DNA of 32,004 nucleotides, taken from assembly GCA_028095925.1 (NCBI GenBank), contig JAOHCW010000013.1, forward strand, positions 1 to 32,004, given 5' to 3'. The translations under genes were made by a program, and so were the position numbers. Of the stretch, positions 8,143 to 15,952 are shown piece after piece. The notes beneath the pieces were generated by a model that saw nothing but the letters and a program-made list of their open reading frames with translations, made no database searches and was not told the origin of the DNA. Numbering within the stretch: position 1 is the stretch's first letter; every line of letters begins with the position of its first letter. This DNA is from Aquiluna sp. (GTDB taxonomy: Bacteria > Actinomycetota > Actinomycetes > Actinomycetales > Microbacteriaceae).

Positions 8143-8379
8143 ATGTTGCAGGCGACCCTCCAGCACCTTGTGCGAGCAATTGTCGACAATCCTGAGGATG
8201 CGACCGTTGAGCTTCGTACTATCGCGAAAAGCGAGTTGCTGGAGGTTCGTGTGCACCCAGATGACCTCGGCAGGGTCATCGGCAAAGGTGGCAGAACTGC
8301 CACCGCGCTAAGGACAATCATCAACGCCCTTGCCGGCGGCAAGCGCATTCGTGTAGACGTGGTGGATACCGATTACTAG
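8143..8379 (+). CDS. khpA: KH-domain RNA-binding protein KhpA
   Basis: A single KH-domain protein of 78 residues, normal for KhpA. The RNA-binding GxxG loop is in GRVIGKGGRTATALR (about residues 43-57). The N-terminal LQHLVRAIVDNPEDATVEL and C-terminal RVDVVDTD match the actinobacterial family, so the stop position is normal and not a frameshift. KhpA proteins bind RNA broadly, in other bacteria with KhpB, and affect cell size and translation. The ATG lies 2 nt after the rpsP stop. The last 8 bases overlap the start of rimM in another frame. Confidence 0.93.
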   Translation: MLQATLQHLVRAIVDNPEDATVELRTIAKSELLEVRVHPDDLGRVIGKGGRTATALRTIINALAGGKRIRVDVVDTDY

Positions 8380-8923
8380 CACCACCAAGCTTCGGGTAGG
8401 CCGCCTGCTCAAAGCGCACGGCCTCAAAGGCGCAATCAAGCTAGAGCTTTACACCGACTCCCCAAACGAACGCTTCACCCCAGGAACCGTTCTAGAGCTG
8501 CAGGTCCCCGAGGACTCGCCCTGGCATGGGAAAACAGTCAAGGTAACCGAACTTCGTTGGTATAACACCATGCCTGTGCTGTTCTTGGATGGCATCAACG
8601 ACCGCAACCAGGCCGAGAGCCTCATCCGCGCAATTTTGCTTGTCGAGGCAGATCTTGATGCCAGTCCACCTGAGCCTGAGGCCTGGTATGACCACCAGCT
8701 GGTTGGCCTAAAGGTTCACAGAGACGCTGCAGAAATTGGCGAAATCGTGCGAGTCGATCATCTGCCAGCCCAGGATCTACTCGCCATCAAGACGGACTCT
8801 GGCGAGGTGCTGCTGCCATTTGTGAAGGCTTTTGTGCCAGAGGTTGATGTCCAGGCTGGCAAGGTAATCATTACTCCTCCTGGAGGCCTCTTTGAAGAGT
8901 TAGCTGAGCCAAATGAAGGTTGA
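8372..8923 (+). CDS. rimM: Ribosome maturation factor RimM, apparently starting at ATT
   Basis: RimM is a 16S processing and 30S assembly factor that binds S19. The frame gives [20 protein letters not shown] near the N-terminus, the RimM signature, and then a PRC-barrel C-terminal half ([29 protein letters not shown]). The frame has a stop at 8354-8356 and no ATG, GTG or TTG between it and the signature; the first ATG is at 8570, far inside the conserved domain. The best start is ATT at 8372, inside the end of khpA (ATTACTAG) with GGTGG at 8361-8365 upstream. That gives 183 residues, a normal length. Alternatives are ATA at 8366, a +1 frameshift from khpA or a sequence error. The 3' end overlaps trmD by 11 nt. 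Confidence 0.88.
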   Translation: MTSTTKLRVGRLLKAHGLKGAIKLELYTDSPNERFTPGTVLELQVPEDSPWHGKTVKVTELRWYNTMPVLFLDGINDRNQAESLIRAILLVEADLDASPPEPEAWYDHQLVGLKVHRDAAEIGEIVRVDHLPAQDLLAIKTDSGEVLLPFVKAFVPEVDVQAGKVIITPPGGLFEELAEPNEG

Positions 8924-9596
8924 CGCAATCAGCATTTTCCCCGAGTTCTTTGATGTTTTGGAGATCTCGCTTTTGGGCAAGGCCCAGGAGTCTGGACTGA
9001 TCTCGTTTGAGGCTCACAACCTGAGGGACTTCACTCACGATAGACACAAGACCGTGGACGACACCCCCTATGGCGGGGGAGCGGGCATGCTCATGAAGCC
9101 AGAGCCATGGGGAGAGGCTTTTGACCAGATAATTGGCAAAGACCGTCCAGTTGTCATCTTCACCTCTCCTGCCGGAAAACCCTTCAATCAGGAGCTAGCC
9201 GGCGAGCTATCCCAAAGAGAGCACCTGGTTTTTGCGTGCGGCAGATACGAGGGCATCGACCAGCGAGTGGTTGACTACGCGGGCACAATTGCCGAAGTTC
9301 ATGAGATTTCTATTGGTGACTACGTGCTAAACGGTGGCGAGGTTGCCGCTGTTGCCATGATCGAGGCCATTGCCAGACTGATTCCTGGGGTGATTGGAAA
9401 CAACGAGTCGCTTACCGAAGAATCTCACAACGAGGGTCTTTTGGAGGCCCCCAGCTACACCAAGCCACAAAGTTGGCGTGGCCTGGAGGTTCCAGAGATG
9501 CTGCTTTCCGGACACCACGCAGAAATCGAGACGTGGCGAAAGGCTCAGTCGCTTGAGCGCACCAAACAGAACCGGCCAGATTTACTCGATAAGTAG
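8913..9596 (+). CDS. trmD: tRNA (guanine-N1)-methyltransferase TrmD
   Basis: TrmD methylates G37 of tRNAs that read CNN codons, using S-adenosylmethionine, and so prevents frameshifting. It has 227 residues, near the usual length. Family motifs in order: [30 protein letters not shown], the trefoil-knot SAM site [13 protein letters not shown] and [14 protein letters not shown], then a C-terminal domain ending [12 protein letters not shown]. The ATG start lies inside the end of rimM (11-nt overlap), a coupled arrangement. It is the last gene of the rpsP unit; a strong hairpin follows before rplS. Confidence 0.97.
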   Translation: MKVDAISIFPEFFDVLEISLLGKAQESGLISFEAHNLRDFTHDRHKTVDDTPYGGGAGMLMKPEPWGEAFDQIIGKDRPVVIFTSPAGKPFNQELAGELSQREHLVFACGRYEGIDQRVVDYAGTIAEVHEISIGDYVLNGGEVAAVAMIEAIARLIPGVIGNNESLTEESHNEGLLEAPSYTKPQSWRGLEVPEMLLSGHHAEIETWRKAQSLERTKQNRPDLLDK

Positions 9597-9613
9597 TTGC
9601 CGTTAGGCCTTTA

Positions 9614-9655
9614 CTGTGGCAGAATTTGACGCTGTGCACAGAGGTTCTGCCGCAG
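9614..9655 (+). promoter_or_regulatory. Long hairpin between trmD and rplS, candidate L19 leader
   Basis: CTGTGGCAGAA (9614-9624) pairs with TTCTGCCGCAG (9645-9655), 11 bp with one T-G wobble, around a 20-nt loop. The loop contains a perfect palindrome, CTGTGCACAG (9632-9641), that could form a nested stem or a protein or dimer site. No T-run follows, so intrinsic termination is unlikely. A TTGACG at 9626-9631 looks like a -35 box but has no good -10 at the right distance. The hairpin ends 70 bases before rplS, so it fits a 5' leader or an RNase III processing site. Confidence 0.5.
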
Positions 9656-9725
9656 GGGAGCAAAGAGCACAAAATTAGAGACTATTTAGCCATTTAGACC
9701 TGCGCGCTAAAGGAAAGAGCAGAAA

Positions 9726-10076
9726 ATGCACATTCTCGACTCAGTTGATGCCAAGAGCCTCAGGAGCGACATCCCAGACTTCCGCGCCGGAGATAACGTC
9801 AAGGTCCACGTAAACATCGTTGAAGGTAACCGCAGCCGTGTCCAGGTCTTCCAGGGAGTTGTAATCTCCCGCAGCGGCCACGGAGTTCGCGAGACTTTCA
9901 CCGTTCGCAAGGTTTCTTTCCAGGTCGGCGTTGAGCGTACCTTCCCGGTGCACAGCCCAGTTCTAGAGAAGATTGAACTTGTTTCCAAGGGAGACGTACG
10001 CAGGGCAAAGCTTTACTACCTTCGTAACCTTCGCGGCAAGGCTGCCAAGATTCGCGAGAAGCGAGAGAACGCCTAA
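9726..10076 (+). CDS. rplS: 50S ribosomal protein L19
   Basis: L19 sits at the 30S-50S interface. It has 116 residues, normal length. Family motifs: [55 protein letters not shown] and [18 protein letters not shown] start with AAAGGAAAGAG just upstream (9710-9720). The 129-bp gap before it holds the hairpin described above, so it may be separately transcribed or post-transcriptionally controlled. lepB follows 14 nt after the stop. Confidence 0.97.
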   Translation: MHILDSVDAKSLRSDIPDFRAGDNVKVHVNIVEGNRSRVQVFQGVVISRSGHGVRETFTVRKVSFQVGVERTFPVHSPVLEKIELVSKGDVRRAKLYYLRNLRGKAAKIREKRENA

Positions 10077-10077
10077 C

Positions 10078-10083
10078 TAAACT
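10078..10083 (+). promoter_or_regulatory. Candidate leaderless promoter -10 (TAAACT) for lepB
   Basis: TAAACT lies in the 14-nt gap between rplS and lepB, 7 nt before the lepB ATG. No Shine-Dalgarno sequence is visible. The spacing fits a transcript starting at the A of ATG, so lepB may have its own leaderless mRNA in addition to read-through from rplS. Confidence 0.45.
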
Positions 10084-10090
10084 AGGCGTC

Positions 10091-10840
10091 ATGTCGTTTT
10101 CCGGGAGTCGTAGACCCCGCAGTAATTCCCTCTCAGCCCGCTGGCGTAGGTCGTTTAGGCGTGCCCGGAAAAACGCCTTTCTCAGCTTCCTGATTGACTT
10201 CACGGTCATTGTGGGAACAGCGCTTGTGCTCTCGGTTGTCATCAAAGCCTTTCTCATTCGCAGCTTTTTCATCCCATCAGGTTCGATGCTTGACACCCTC
10301 GAGATCAATGACCGAATCATTGTCAATGTCTTAGCCCCAGAGGTAATGCCACTAGAGCGCGGTGACGTTGCGGTGTTCAGGGATCCGGGCGGCTGGCTTG
10401 GCGCTATCCCGACCCAAGAAAAGGACACCCTGACTGAGATCACGGACTTTGTTCTTGGCACCTTTGGCATAACAGCCCCTGACTCCGCTGAGCACCTTGT
10501 CAAGCGGGTAATCGGGCTTCCGGGTGACAGGGTTGTCTGCTGTGATGCGGATGGAAGGCTGACCATCAATGGTGTTGCAATCGATGAACCCTACGTCCGC
10601 GGAGACGCCGCTCCCTCAGATGTCGACTTTGATGTCAAGGTTCCCGAGGATCACTACTGGGTGATGGGGGACAACCGTCCAAACTCCACAGACTCTAGGT
10701 ATCACCAGGATCTCCCCACAAAAGGCTTCGTACCAGTTGAGGTAGTGGTTGGCAGGGCGTTTGTGGTGAGCTGGCCAGTGGAGAACTGGGAGTTTTTGAC
10801 CAACTATCCAGAGACCTTCGGTGACGTTCCCAAGCCTTAA
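10091..10840 (+). CDS. lepB: Signal peptidase I
   Basis: Type I signal peptidase, a membrane serine/lysine protease that releases exported proteins. It has 249 residues with an Arg/Ser-rich cytoplasmic N-terminus (~28 residues), one membrane anchor (about 30-55) and an extracytoplasmic catalytic domain. The nucleophile is S65 in FFIPSGSM and the general base is K138 in HLVKRVIGLPGD. The box-E-like MGDNRPNSTDSR is present. An insert before K138 contains CC at about 152-153 further on. It has no visible ribosome binding site; a -10 box 7 nt upstream suggests leaderless translation. rnhB starts inside its 3' end (20-nt overlap). Confidence 0.96.
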   Translation: MSFSGSRRPRSNSLSARWRRSFRRARKNAFLSFLIDFTVIVGTALVLSVVIKAFLIRSFFIPSGSMLDTLEINDRIIVNVLAPEVMPLERGDVAVFRDPGGWLGAIPTQEKDTLTEITDFVLGTFGITAPDSAEHLVKRVIGLPGDRVVCCDADGRLTINGVAIDEPYVRGDAAPSDVDFDVKVPEDHYWVMGDNRPNSTDSRYHQDLPTKGFVPVEVVVGRAFVVSWPVENWEFLTNYPETFGDVPKP

Positions 10841-11453
10841 CCTCGAGAAAGAGCTGCTAGAAAGCTTTGATGCTGTCATTGGCATAGACGAGGTAGGAAG
10901 AGGATCACTTGCTGGTCCGGTTGGAGTGGGGGCATTCTTACTCACCCGAGACATGCTTGACTCGCTGCCAGCATCCATTCGCGACTCCAAATTGATTGCA
11001 GAGAAAAAGCGCGCAGAGGTTGCCGAAGCAGTTATGGCTTGGGGCGAATCTGGAGTTGGGCTCTGTCCCGTCAGCACGATCGAAGAAAAGGGCGTCTCCT
11101 TCGCGCTAAGAACCGCTGCTCTCCAAGCCATCGAGAACCTGAAAACCCAAAACGCCGTTGTGTTGCTTGATGGGTCTCACAACTGGCTAGGCGAGATAGG
11201 CATGAAGGTTGTTGTTCAAACCAAGGCTGACAGGGATTGCGGCAGCGTTGCCGCCGCATCTGTCGTAGCGAAGGTGCACCGAGATGCTCTGATGGCCGAG
11301 CTCTCTAAGGACTTTCCTGAATATGGCTGGGACTCCAATAAGGGCTACAGCTCTAATTCACACATCGAAGCCATCCAACGGCTTGGCCCGACGATCCATC
11401 ACAGAACCAGTTGGCTAGAAAAAATCCTCAGTAAGAACCTAGGCCTTTTCTAG
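10821..11453 (+). CDS. rnhB: Ribonuclease HII
   Basis: RNase HII cuts RNA in RNA-DNA hybrids and starts removal of misincorporated ribonucleotides. Its 210 residues carry the catalytic set: D23 and E24 in GIDEVGRGSLAGP, D117 in LLDGSHNWLG and D137 in TKADRDCGSVAAASVVAKV. The GYSSNSH segment of the substrate loop is also present. The start is GTG at 10821, inside the end of lepB; no better start lies between it and the conserved motif. Its TAG stop overlaps the recG stop on the other strand by 4 bp (CTAG). Confidence 0.94.
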   Translation: MTFPSLNLEKELLESFDAVIGIDEVGRGSLAGPVGVGAFLLTRDMLDSLPASIRDSKLIAEKKRAEVAEAVMAWGESGVGLCPVSTIEEKGVSFALRTAALQAIENLKTQNAVVLLDGSHNWLGEIGMKVVVQTKADRDCGSVAAASVVAKVHRDALMAELSKDFPEYGWDSNKGYSSNSHIEAIQRLGPTIHHRTSWLEKILSKNLGLF

Positions 11454-13591
11454 CTGCGCTCAAGAGCCTCTGCCTGCAGCTGGGCTAGCTTGGTTACGAG
11501 GCGCTCGTCGAGACCCTTTGCGATGAGCGACTGAGCTATGTCTCGAGCCTGTTTTATGAGCTCTGCGTCCTTGGTCACCTTTAGGAGCTTCAGCTGGCTT
11601 CTGCGACCTGATTGGTTGTCGCCAAGGACATCTCCCTCGCCGCGAAGTTCTAGGTCCAGCTCGCTCAGCTTGAAGCCATCTAATGTTCCAGCCAGGGCCT
11701 CGAGCCGCTGGCTTGCAAGGGTCCCAGCCTCGGCGGAGGAAACCAGCAGGCAGATGCCTTTGTGTGCGCCTCGGCCGACCCTGCCTCTAAGTTGGTGCAG
11801 CTGCGAAATTCCGAACCGATCTGCATCGAGTATCACCATGGCGGTGGCATTTGGAACGTTTACGCCAACCTCAATGACTGTCGTAGAGACCAAAACATCC
11901 AGCTCACCTGCGGAGAATGCCTCCATGACCGAGGACTTTTCCTCGCTTGGTAGCTGCCCATGCAAGAGGCCGATTCTCCGACCCGCAAGGCTTGGGTTTC
12001 TCTGCAAGCTCTCAAAGACCTCTTCCGCCGCAGCCGGTGGAGTCTCGGATTCTCCCTCGATGCTGCCGTCATATTCACTCCCGACAATTCGTGGACAGAC
12101 AACAAATGCCTGCCTGCCAGCTGCAAGTTCTTCGGAAACTCGCGCCCAAACCCTCGAAACTAGGGCCGGCCGGCCGACCGGAACCACAAAGGTTTTAATC
12201 TCCTGCCTACCTGCAGGCAGCTCCGTGAGGGTTGAGATGTCTAGATCTCCAAATGTGGTGATGGCCACGGTCCTCGGGATTGGAGTTGCGGTCATGGTCA
12301 AAACGTGTGGCGGCTGCTTGGCCTTTGCCCTCAATAGTTCCCTCTGCCCAACCCCGAACCTGTGCTGCTCATCGATTATGACAAGGCCGAGGTCAGCAAA
12401 GCTAACCTTCTCGGCAATTAGGGCATGTGTCCCAATGGCCAAAAGGCACTTTCCACTTGCAATATCCAGCATCGCGCGCTTGCGCTCTGGAGCTGCGAGC
12501 GAGCCCTTTAGTAGCCTCACTCCCAGTTGCCTGGTGAGATCTGGGCCAAGAGTCTTGATAGTGGAGTTGTAGTGCTGCTCGGCAAGAACCTCTGTCGGGG
12601 CTAAAAGTGCGGACTGGTGACCCTTTGAAGCTGCATGAAGCACCGTCCTGAGCGCAACTACCGTCTTTCCTGATCCGACCTCGCCCTGCAGCAGCCTGTG
12701 CATAGGGTGACCAGAGGAGAGATTAGCTGCAATTTCAGAAATAACCTGCTGCTGACCCTCGGTGTAGTCAAAGTCGAGTTGCTTATCAAACTGAAGCGCA
12801 AGCTGTGATTCACCAAGCACCAAGGCGGCATCTGTCTCTTTTGCGGCCCTGGATTGCAAAAGAGCCAACTGCAGCAAAAGCGCCTCGTGATACTTCAGGC
12901 TCTTTCTTGCTGCGAGAAAATCGCTATCGCGCTGAGGCAGGTGAATCTTGGTTATTGCTTCGGCTAGCGAGATCAGTTTGTCCTTGGCAAGAAGAGCCGG
13001 GTCCAATAGCTCCTCGACGGTGGAAGATTGCAGAGCCAGTGCCACCGCCTTTTGAATCTTCCAGCTCGGGATAGTTCCGCTCGCTGGGTAGATCGGGATC
13101 GGCAGCTCGGCCCATGCCTTTGCCTGCTCTTCATCGGTCTCTTCGAAGAGTTCGTAATCGGGGTGAGTGAGTTGCAACTTTCCAGAGAACATCCCCACCT
13201 TGCCCGAGAAGAAGCCCCGCATGCCCTCCTTGAGCTGGTCCTTGCGCCAGGCCTGATTGAAAAAGGCCAGGGTCATCAACGAGCTCCCGTCGGTTATAAC
13301 GACCTCGAGAATGCTGCCAGCTCGACCCTTTGTGAAGCGAGATGAGACTTTTACGACCTCACCTACGACTGTCGCAACCTCGCCAACTGGAAGTGCAGAG
13401 ATGTCAGTGAGTTGACCCCGCTTGGCGTAGCGTCTGGGGTAGTGCTCAAGAAGCTCGCCCTCGAAGCTCAAACCCAGGTGACGCGCAAACGACTTGGCGG
13501 TGCGCTCTCCAAGGAGCTCACTGAGTTTTCTTCCCTTATCAAGCACAACACCATCTTGGAGCCTTGGCCCTAAGTATTTGGCTAGGCTCAC
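11450..13591 (-). CDS. recG: ATP-dependent DNA helicase RecG
   Basis: RecG reverses stalled replication forks and branch-migrates junctions. It has 713 residues, typical length. The N-terminal wedge/OB region (~60-160) is followed by helicase domains with Walker A GEVGSGKTVVA, DEQH box IIDEQHRFGVGQ, motif III TMTATPIPRT and C-terminal VSTTVIEVGVNVPNA, RFGISQLHQLRGRVGRG. It ends with the RecG-type LRGEGDVLGDNQSG. The GTG start is only 3 bp from the GTG of the divergent rsmD gene. A GATAAT sequence on the minus strand 12 nt upstream could be its -10 box, lying inside rsmD coding sequence. The stop overlaps rnhB by 4 bp. Confidence 0.96.
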   Translation of the reverse strand: MSLAKYLGPRLQDGVVLDKGRKLSELLGERTAKSFARHLGLSFEGELLEHYPRRYAKRGQLTDISALPVGEVATVVGEVVKVSSRFTKGRAGSILEVVITDGSSLMTLAFFNQAWRKDQLKEGMRGFFSGKVGMFSGKLQLTHPDYELFEETDEEQAKAWAELPIPIYPASGTIPSWKIQKAVALALQSSTVEELLDPALLAKDKLISLAEAITKIHLPQRDSDFLAARKSLKYHEALLLQLALLQSRAAKETDAALVLGESQLALQFDKQLDFDYTEGQQQVISEIAANLSSGHPMHRLLQGEVGSGKTVVALRTVLHAASKGHQSALLAPTEVLAEQHYNSTIKTLGPDLTRQLGVRLLKGSLAAPERKRAMLDIASGKCLLAIGTHALIAEKVSFADLGLVIIDEQHRFGVGQRELLRAKAKQPPHVLTMTATPIPRTVAITTFGDLDISTLTELPAGRQEIKTFVVPVGRPALVSRVWARVSEELAAGRQAFVVCPRIVGSEYDGSIEGESETPPAAAEEVFESLQRNPSLAGRRIGLLHGQLPSEEKSSVMEAFSAGELDVLVSTTVIEVGVNVPNATAMVILDADRFGISQLHQLRGRVGRGAHKGICLLVSSAEAGTLASQRLEALAGTLDGFKLSELDLELRGEGDVLGDNQSGRRSQLKLLKVTKDAELIKQARDIAQSLIAKGLDERLVTKLAQLQAEALERS
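13583..13588 (+). promoter_or_regulatory. Candidate leaderless promoter -10 (TAGGCT) for rsmD
   Basis: TAGGCT lies inside the first codons of recG (opposite strand) and is followed by CACCTT (6 nt) and the rsmD GTG. Only 3 bp separate the two start codons, so the rsmD promoter must lie within recG, and this box is at the exact leaderless spacing. Confidence 0.5.
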
Positions 13592-13594
13592 CTT

Positions 13595-14164
13595 GTGAGC
13601 AGGATTATCAGTGGCTTAGCGGGCTCAATCAGGCTTGCGTCGGCTCCTGCCGGCACCAGACCCACCTCTGATCGCGTCAAGGAAAGCGTCTTTGCGTCTT
13701 TGGAGGCTGTAGGAGCTATTGAAAATGCTGACGTGCTGGATTTGTTTGCGGGGACTGGAGCACTGGGTCTTGAGGCGCTATCTCGGGGAGCAAAGAGCCT
13801 TGTTGCTATCGAGTCAGCAAGAGCAGCGCTCAATGTTTGCCTAAAAAACTCGGCAAGTGTGGGAACAGCACTCTCCGCCGCCGGAGCGCAACCTCCTATG
13901 GAGATAAAGCTCTCGGACGCAGTTGCCTACCTAGCTTCAACCATCAAAGAATTTGACCTCGTCTTCGCAGACCCTCCCTATGACCTCGATTTGGCGGGGA
14001 AGCTCTTGGAGCGAGTTGGCGCCGTCTTGCGACCAAATGGACTATTCGTGTTGGAACTTTCGAGCAAGGCAGAGAACCCAGCACTAGTTGAGGGAATTGA
14101 GCTTTCGAGCGAAAAGGTCTATGGCGACACCAAGGTCTTGATTCTTAGACTGACCGCTCAGTAG
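13595..14164 (+). CDS. rsmD: 16S rRNA (guanine-N2)-methyltransferase RsmD
   Basis: RsmD methylates G966 of 16S rRNA (E. coli numbering) using S-adenosylmethionine. It has 189 residues, normal length. The N-terminus SRIISGLAGSIRL and TRPTSDRVKESVFASL are family motifs. The SAM site is VLDLFAGTGALGLEALSRGA and the catalytic motif is FADPPYDL. GTG start with no Shine-Dalgarno, consistent with the leaderless promoter 6 nt upstream. Its 3' end overlaps the 3' end of convergent gltA by 20 bp. In many actinobacteria rsmD follows recG on the same strand; here the pair is divergent. Confidence 0.95.
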   Translation: MSRIISGLAGSIRLASAPAGTRPTSDRVKESVFASLEAVGAIENADVLDLFAGTGALGLEALSRGAKSLVAIESARAALNVCLKNSASVGTALSAAGAQPPMEIKLSDAVAYLASTIKEFDLVFADPPYDLDLAGKLLERVGAVLRPNGLFVLELSSKAENPALVEGIELSSEKVYGDTKVLILRLTAQ

Positions 14165-15425
14165 CTCCAATGTAAACCTGCTGGGGGCGACCAATTCGGG
14201 TGCTGTCATCGGCCATCATTTCCCGCCAGTGAGCAATCCATCCCGGGAGTCTTCCGATCGCAAACATCGGGGTGAACATCTTTGGGGTGAAGCCCATTGC
14301 CTTGTAGATGACTCCGGTGTAGAAGTCGACGTTCGGGTAGAGCTTGCGCTCTGCGAAGTAGTCATCCTTCAGTGCTGCAGCCTCAAGCTGCTTTGCGATG
14401 TCTAGCAGTGGATCGTCAATTCCCAGCTCGTCAAGAACTTGGTCCGCCGTTGCCTTGACAATCTTGGCCCTAGGGTCAAATGACTTGTAGACGCGGTGGC
14501 CAAAGCCCATGAGCCTTATGCCATCTTCTTTGTTCTTGACTCTCTCGACATACTTTTCGACCGACTCGCCTGAGTCTTGAATGAACTCGAGCATCTCAAG
14601 AACTGCCTCGTTTGCGCCACCATGGAGCGGTCCAAAGAGCGCATTCACACCAGCAGAAACAGAAGCAAAAAGGTTTGCGTTTGAGGAGCCAACCAACCTG
14701 ACAGTTGAGGTGCTGCAGTTCTGCTCGTGGTCTGCGTGGAGCAAAAGCAAGGTGTCCAGCGCCTTTGTGACAATCGGGTTCTGGGTGTACTGCTCCGCCC
14801 TTGTTCCAAAGGTCATCATGAGGAAGTTTTCAACCATCGACAGGGAGTTGTCCGGATACATCAGCGCCTGACCGACTGAGGTCTTGTGAGCGTAGGCGGC
14901 AATTACCGGCATCTTCGCAAGCAGCCTGATGGTTGAGATCTCGACCTGCTCTGGATCCTTTGGATCGAGAGAGTCTGGATAGAAAGTGCTTAGCGCCGAC
15001 ACTGCAGCGGAAATAATCGCCATCGGGTGAGCGCTTGGAGGAAATGCTCTGAAAAAGTCCTTTAGGTTCTCGTGAAGCAGGGTGTGCTTGCGAATTGCGT
15101 CATCGAACTTCGCAAACTCCTTCTCGTTTGGTAGCTCCCCGTAGACCAGTAGGTGGGACACATCCAGGAAAGTCTTTTTCTCTGCCAGCTGCTCGATTGG
15201 GTAGCCGCGGTAGCGCAGAATGCCTGCTTCGCCGTCGATGTAGGTGATTGCGGAGGTTGTCGAGGAAGTGTTGACAAAGCCCTGGTCGTAGGTGCTCATG
15301 CCGGTTTCGGCCATGAGGCCCTTGATATCAATACCGCTGGCACCATCAGTTGCTTTTACAACTGGAAGCTCTGCTTCTTTTTCGCCAACTCTGATTACTA
15401 CCTTTTGGGTTTCAGCAGAAGTCAA
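14145..15425 (-). CDS. gltA: Citrate synthase
   Basis: Type II citrate synthase condenses acetyl-CoA and oxaloacetate into citrate, the entry to the TCA cycle. It has 426 residues, typical. Catalytic residues are visible: His in GPLHGGANEAVLEML, His in GFGHRVYKSFDPR and Asp in NVDFYTGVIYKAMG. The start is TTG (minus strand), chosen because it has a purine-rich GAGAGGGA upstream and no other start fits the N-terminus MTSAETQKVVIRVGEKEAEL. A TAGGCT -10 candidate lies about 28 nt upstream. It stands as a single-gene unit between convergent rsmD and divergent DUF2469. Confidence 0.96.
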   Translation of the reverse strand: MTSAETQKVVIRVGEKEAELPVVKATDGASGIDIKGLMAETGMSTYDQGFVNTSSTTSAITYIDGEAGILRYRGYPIEQLAEKKTFLDVSHLLVYGELPNEKEFAKFDDAIRKHTLLHENLKDFFRAFPPSAHPMAIISAAVSALSTFYPDSLDPKDPEQVEISTIRLLAKMPVIAAYAHKTSVGQALMYPDNSLSMVENFLMMTFGTRAEQYTQNPIVTKALDTLLLLHADHEQNCSTSTVRLVGSSNANLFASVSAGVNALFGPLHGGANEAVLEMLEFIQDSGESVEKYVERVKNKEDGIRLMGFGHRVYKSFDPRAKIVKATADQVLDELGIDDPLLDIAKQLEAAALKDDYFAERKLYPNVDFYTGVIYKAMGFTPKMFTPMFAIGRLPGWIAHWREMMADDSTRIGRPQQVYIGATERSV

Positions 15426-15452
15426 AACGCAATCCCTCTCTTTGTTTTCAAT

Positions 15453-15458
15453 AGCCTA
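15453..15458 (-). promoter_or_regulatory. Candidate -10 box (TAGGCT) for gltA
   Basis: On the minus strand, TAGGCT lies in the 125-bp divergent gap between gltA and the DUF2469 gene, 27 nt before the gltA TTG. The leader would contain GAGAGGGA as ribosome binding site. The -35 region is weak. Confidence 0.45.
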
Positions 15459-15535
15459 AAGCACCATTGGCCCCTGCAAAAACCCAAGTATTTCACTTGT
15501 GAGTAGAGAAGAAATTTCTTGCGAGGAACTGGGCT

Positions 15536-15541
15536 TAGACT
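15536..15541 (+). promoter_or_regulatory. Candidate -10 box (TAGACT) for the DUF2469 gene
   Basis: TAGACT is 9 nt before the ATG at 15551, so the transcript would have no leader or 2-3 nt at most. A GAAAGAGAA purine stretch lies between. No clear -35 element. Confidence 0.42.
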
Positions 15542-15550
15542 GAAAGAGAA

Positions 15551-15880
15551 ATGGACGAGAACGACTTCGAAGATTACGACCGCGATGCAGAGCTAAGCCT
15601 CTATCGCGAGTATCGCGATGTAGTCAAAATGTTTCGCTACGTGGTTGAGACAGAGCGCCGCTTCTACCTGTGCAACGATGTCGAACTCAAGCGCATTGAC
15701 ACTGCCACCGACTTCTATTTTGAGCTAAACATGCAGGACGTTTGGGTCTGGGACATTTACCGAACAGACCGCTTCGTAAAGCAGGTCAAGGTGATGACCT
15801 TCAAGGACGTCAACGTCGAAGAGATCGGGAGCCAGGAGCTTGAAATCCCCGAAGAATTGGCAGTCGGCGATCAGCCCTAG
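15551..15880 (+). CDS. DUF2469 family protein
   Basis: A 109-residue, acidic, Tyr/Asp-rich cytoplasmic protein that matches the actinobacteria-specific DUF2469 family: YDRDAELSLYREYRDVVKMF, then ETERRFYLCNDVEL and VWVWDIYRTDRFV. No catalytic motif or membrane segment is visible, and the biochemical role is not known to me. In related genomes it sits between rnhB and yraN-yifB-dprA. Here recG-rsmD-gltA lie on the rnhB side and dprA follows directly, so yraN and yifB are absent from this position. A -10 box 9 nt before the ATG suggests a nearly leaderless mRNA. Confidence 0.9.
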   Translation: MDENDFEDYDRDAELSLYREYRDVVKMFRYVVETERRFYLCNDVELKRIDTATDFYFELNMQDVWVWDIYRTDRFVKQVKVMTFKDVNVEEIGSQELEIPEELAVGDQP

Positions 15881-15952
15881 TTCTCCACAGCCTCAACCGA
15901 CAAAGCCCTAAAGCCCTCATATTTGCTGCACCATGCCTCTCAGGAGGAAACC

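Noticed and set aside
8570..8923. Short rimM starting at the ATG at 8570
   Set aside because: It would drop the conserved RimM N-terminal signature (from 8396), which is open and in frame. The longer non-canonical start is more likely.
8143..8923. khpA-rimM as a single gene split by a frameshift error
   Set aside because: khpA ends at its normal family end (VVDTD), so two separate genes are expected; only the rimM start is odd.
9614..9655. Hairpin after trmD as an intrinsic terminator
   Set aside because: No T-run follows the stem; only the 20493-20530 structure has both parts.
11538..12572. 344-codon open frame on the plus strand opposite recG
   Set aside because: It lies fully antisense to clear RecG motifs, is Ser/Pro/Arg-rich with no domain, and has no promoter or ribosome binding site. 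It is a shadow of codon bias.
15923..15952. TTG start for dprA adding ten residues
   Set aside because: A strong AGGAGG lies between it and the ATG at 15953, so the ATG is the start.
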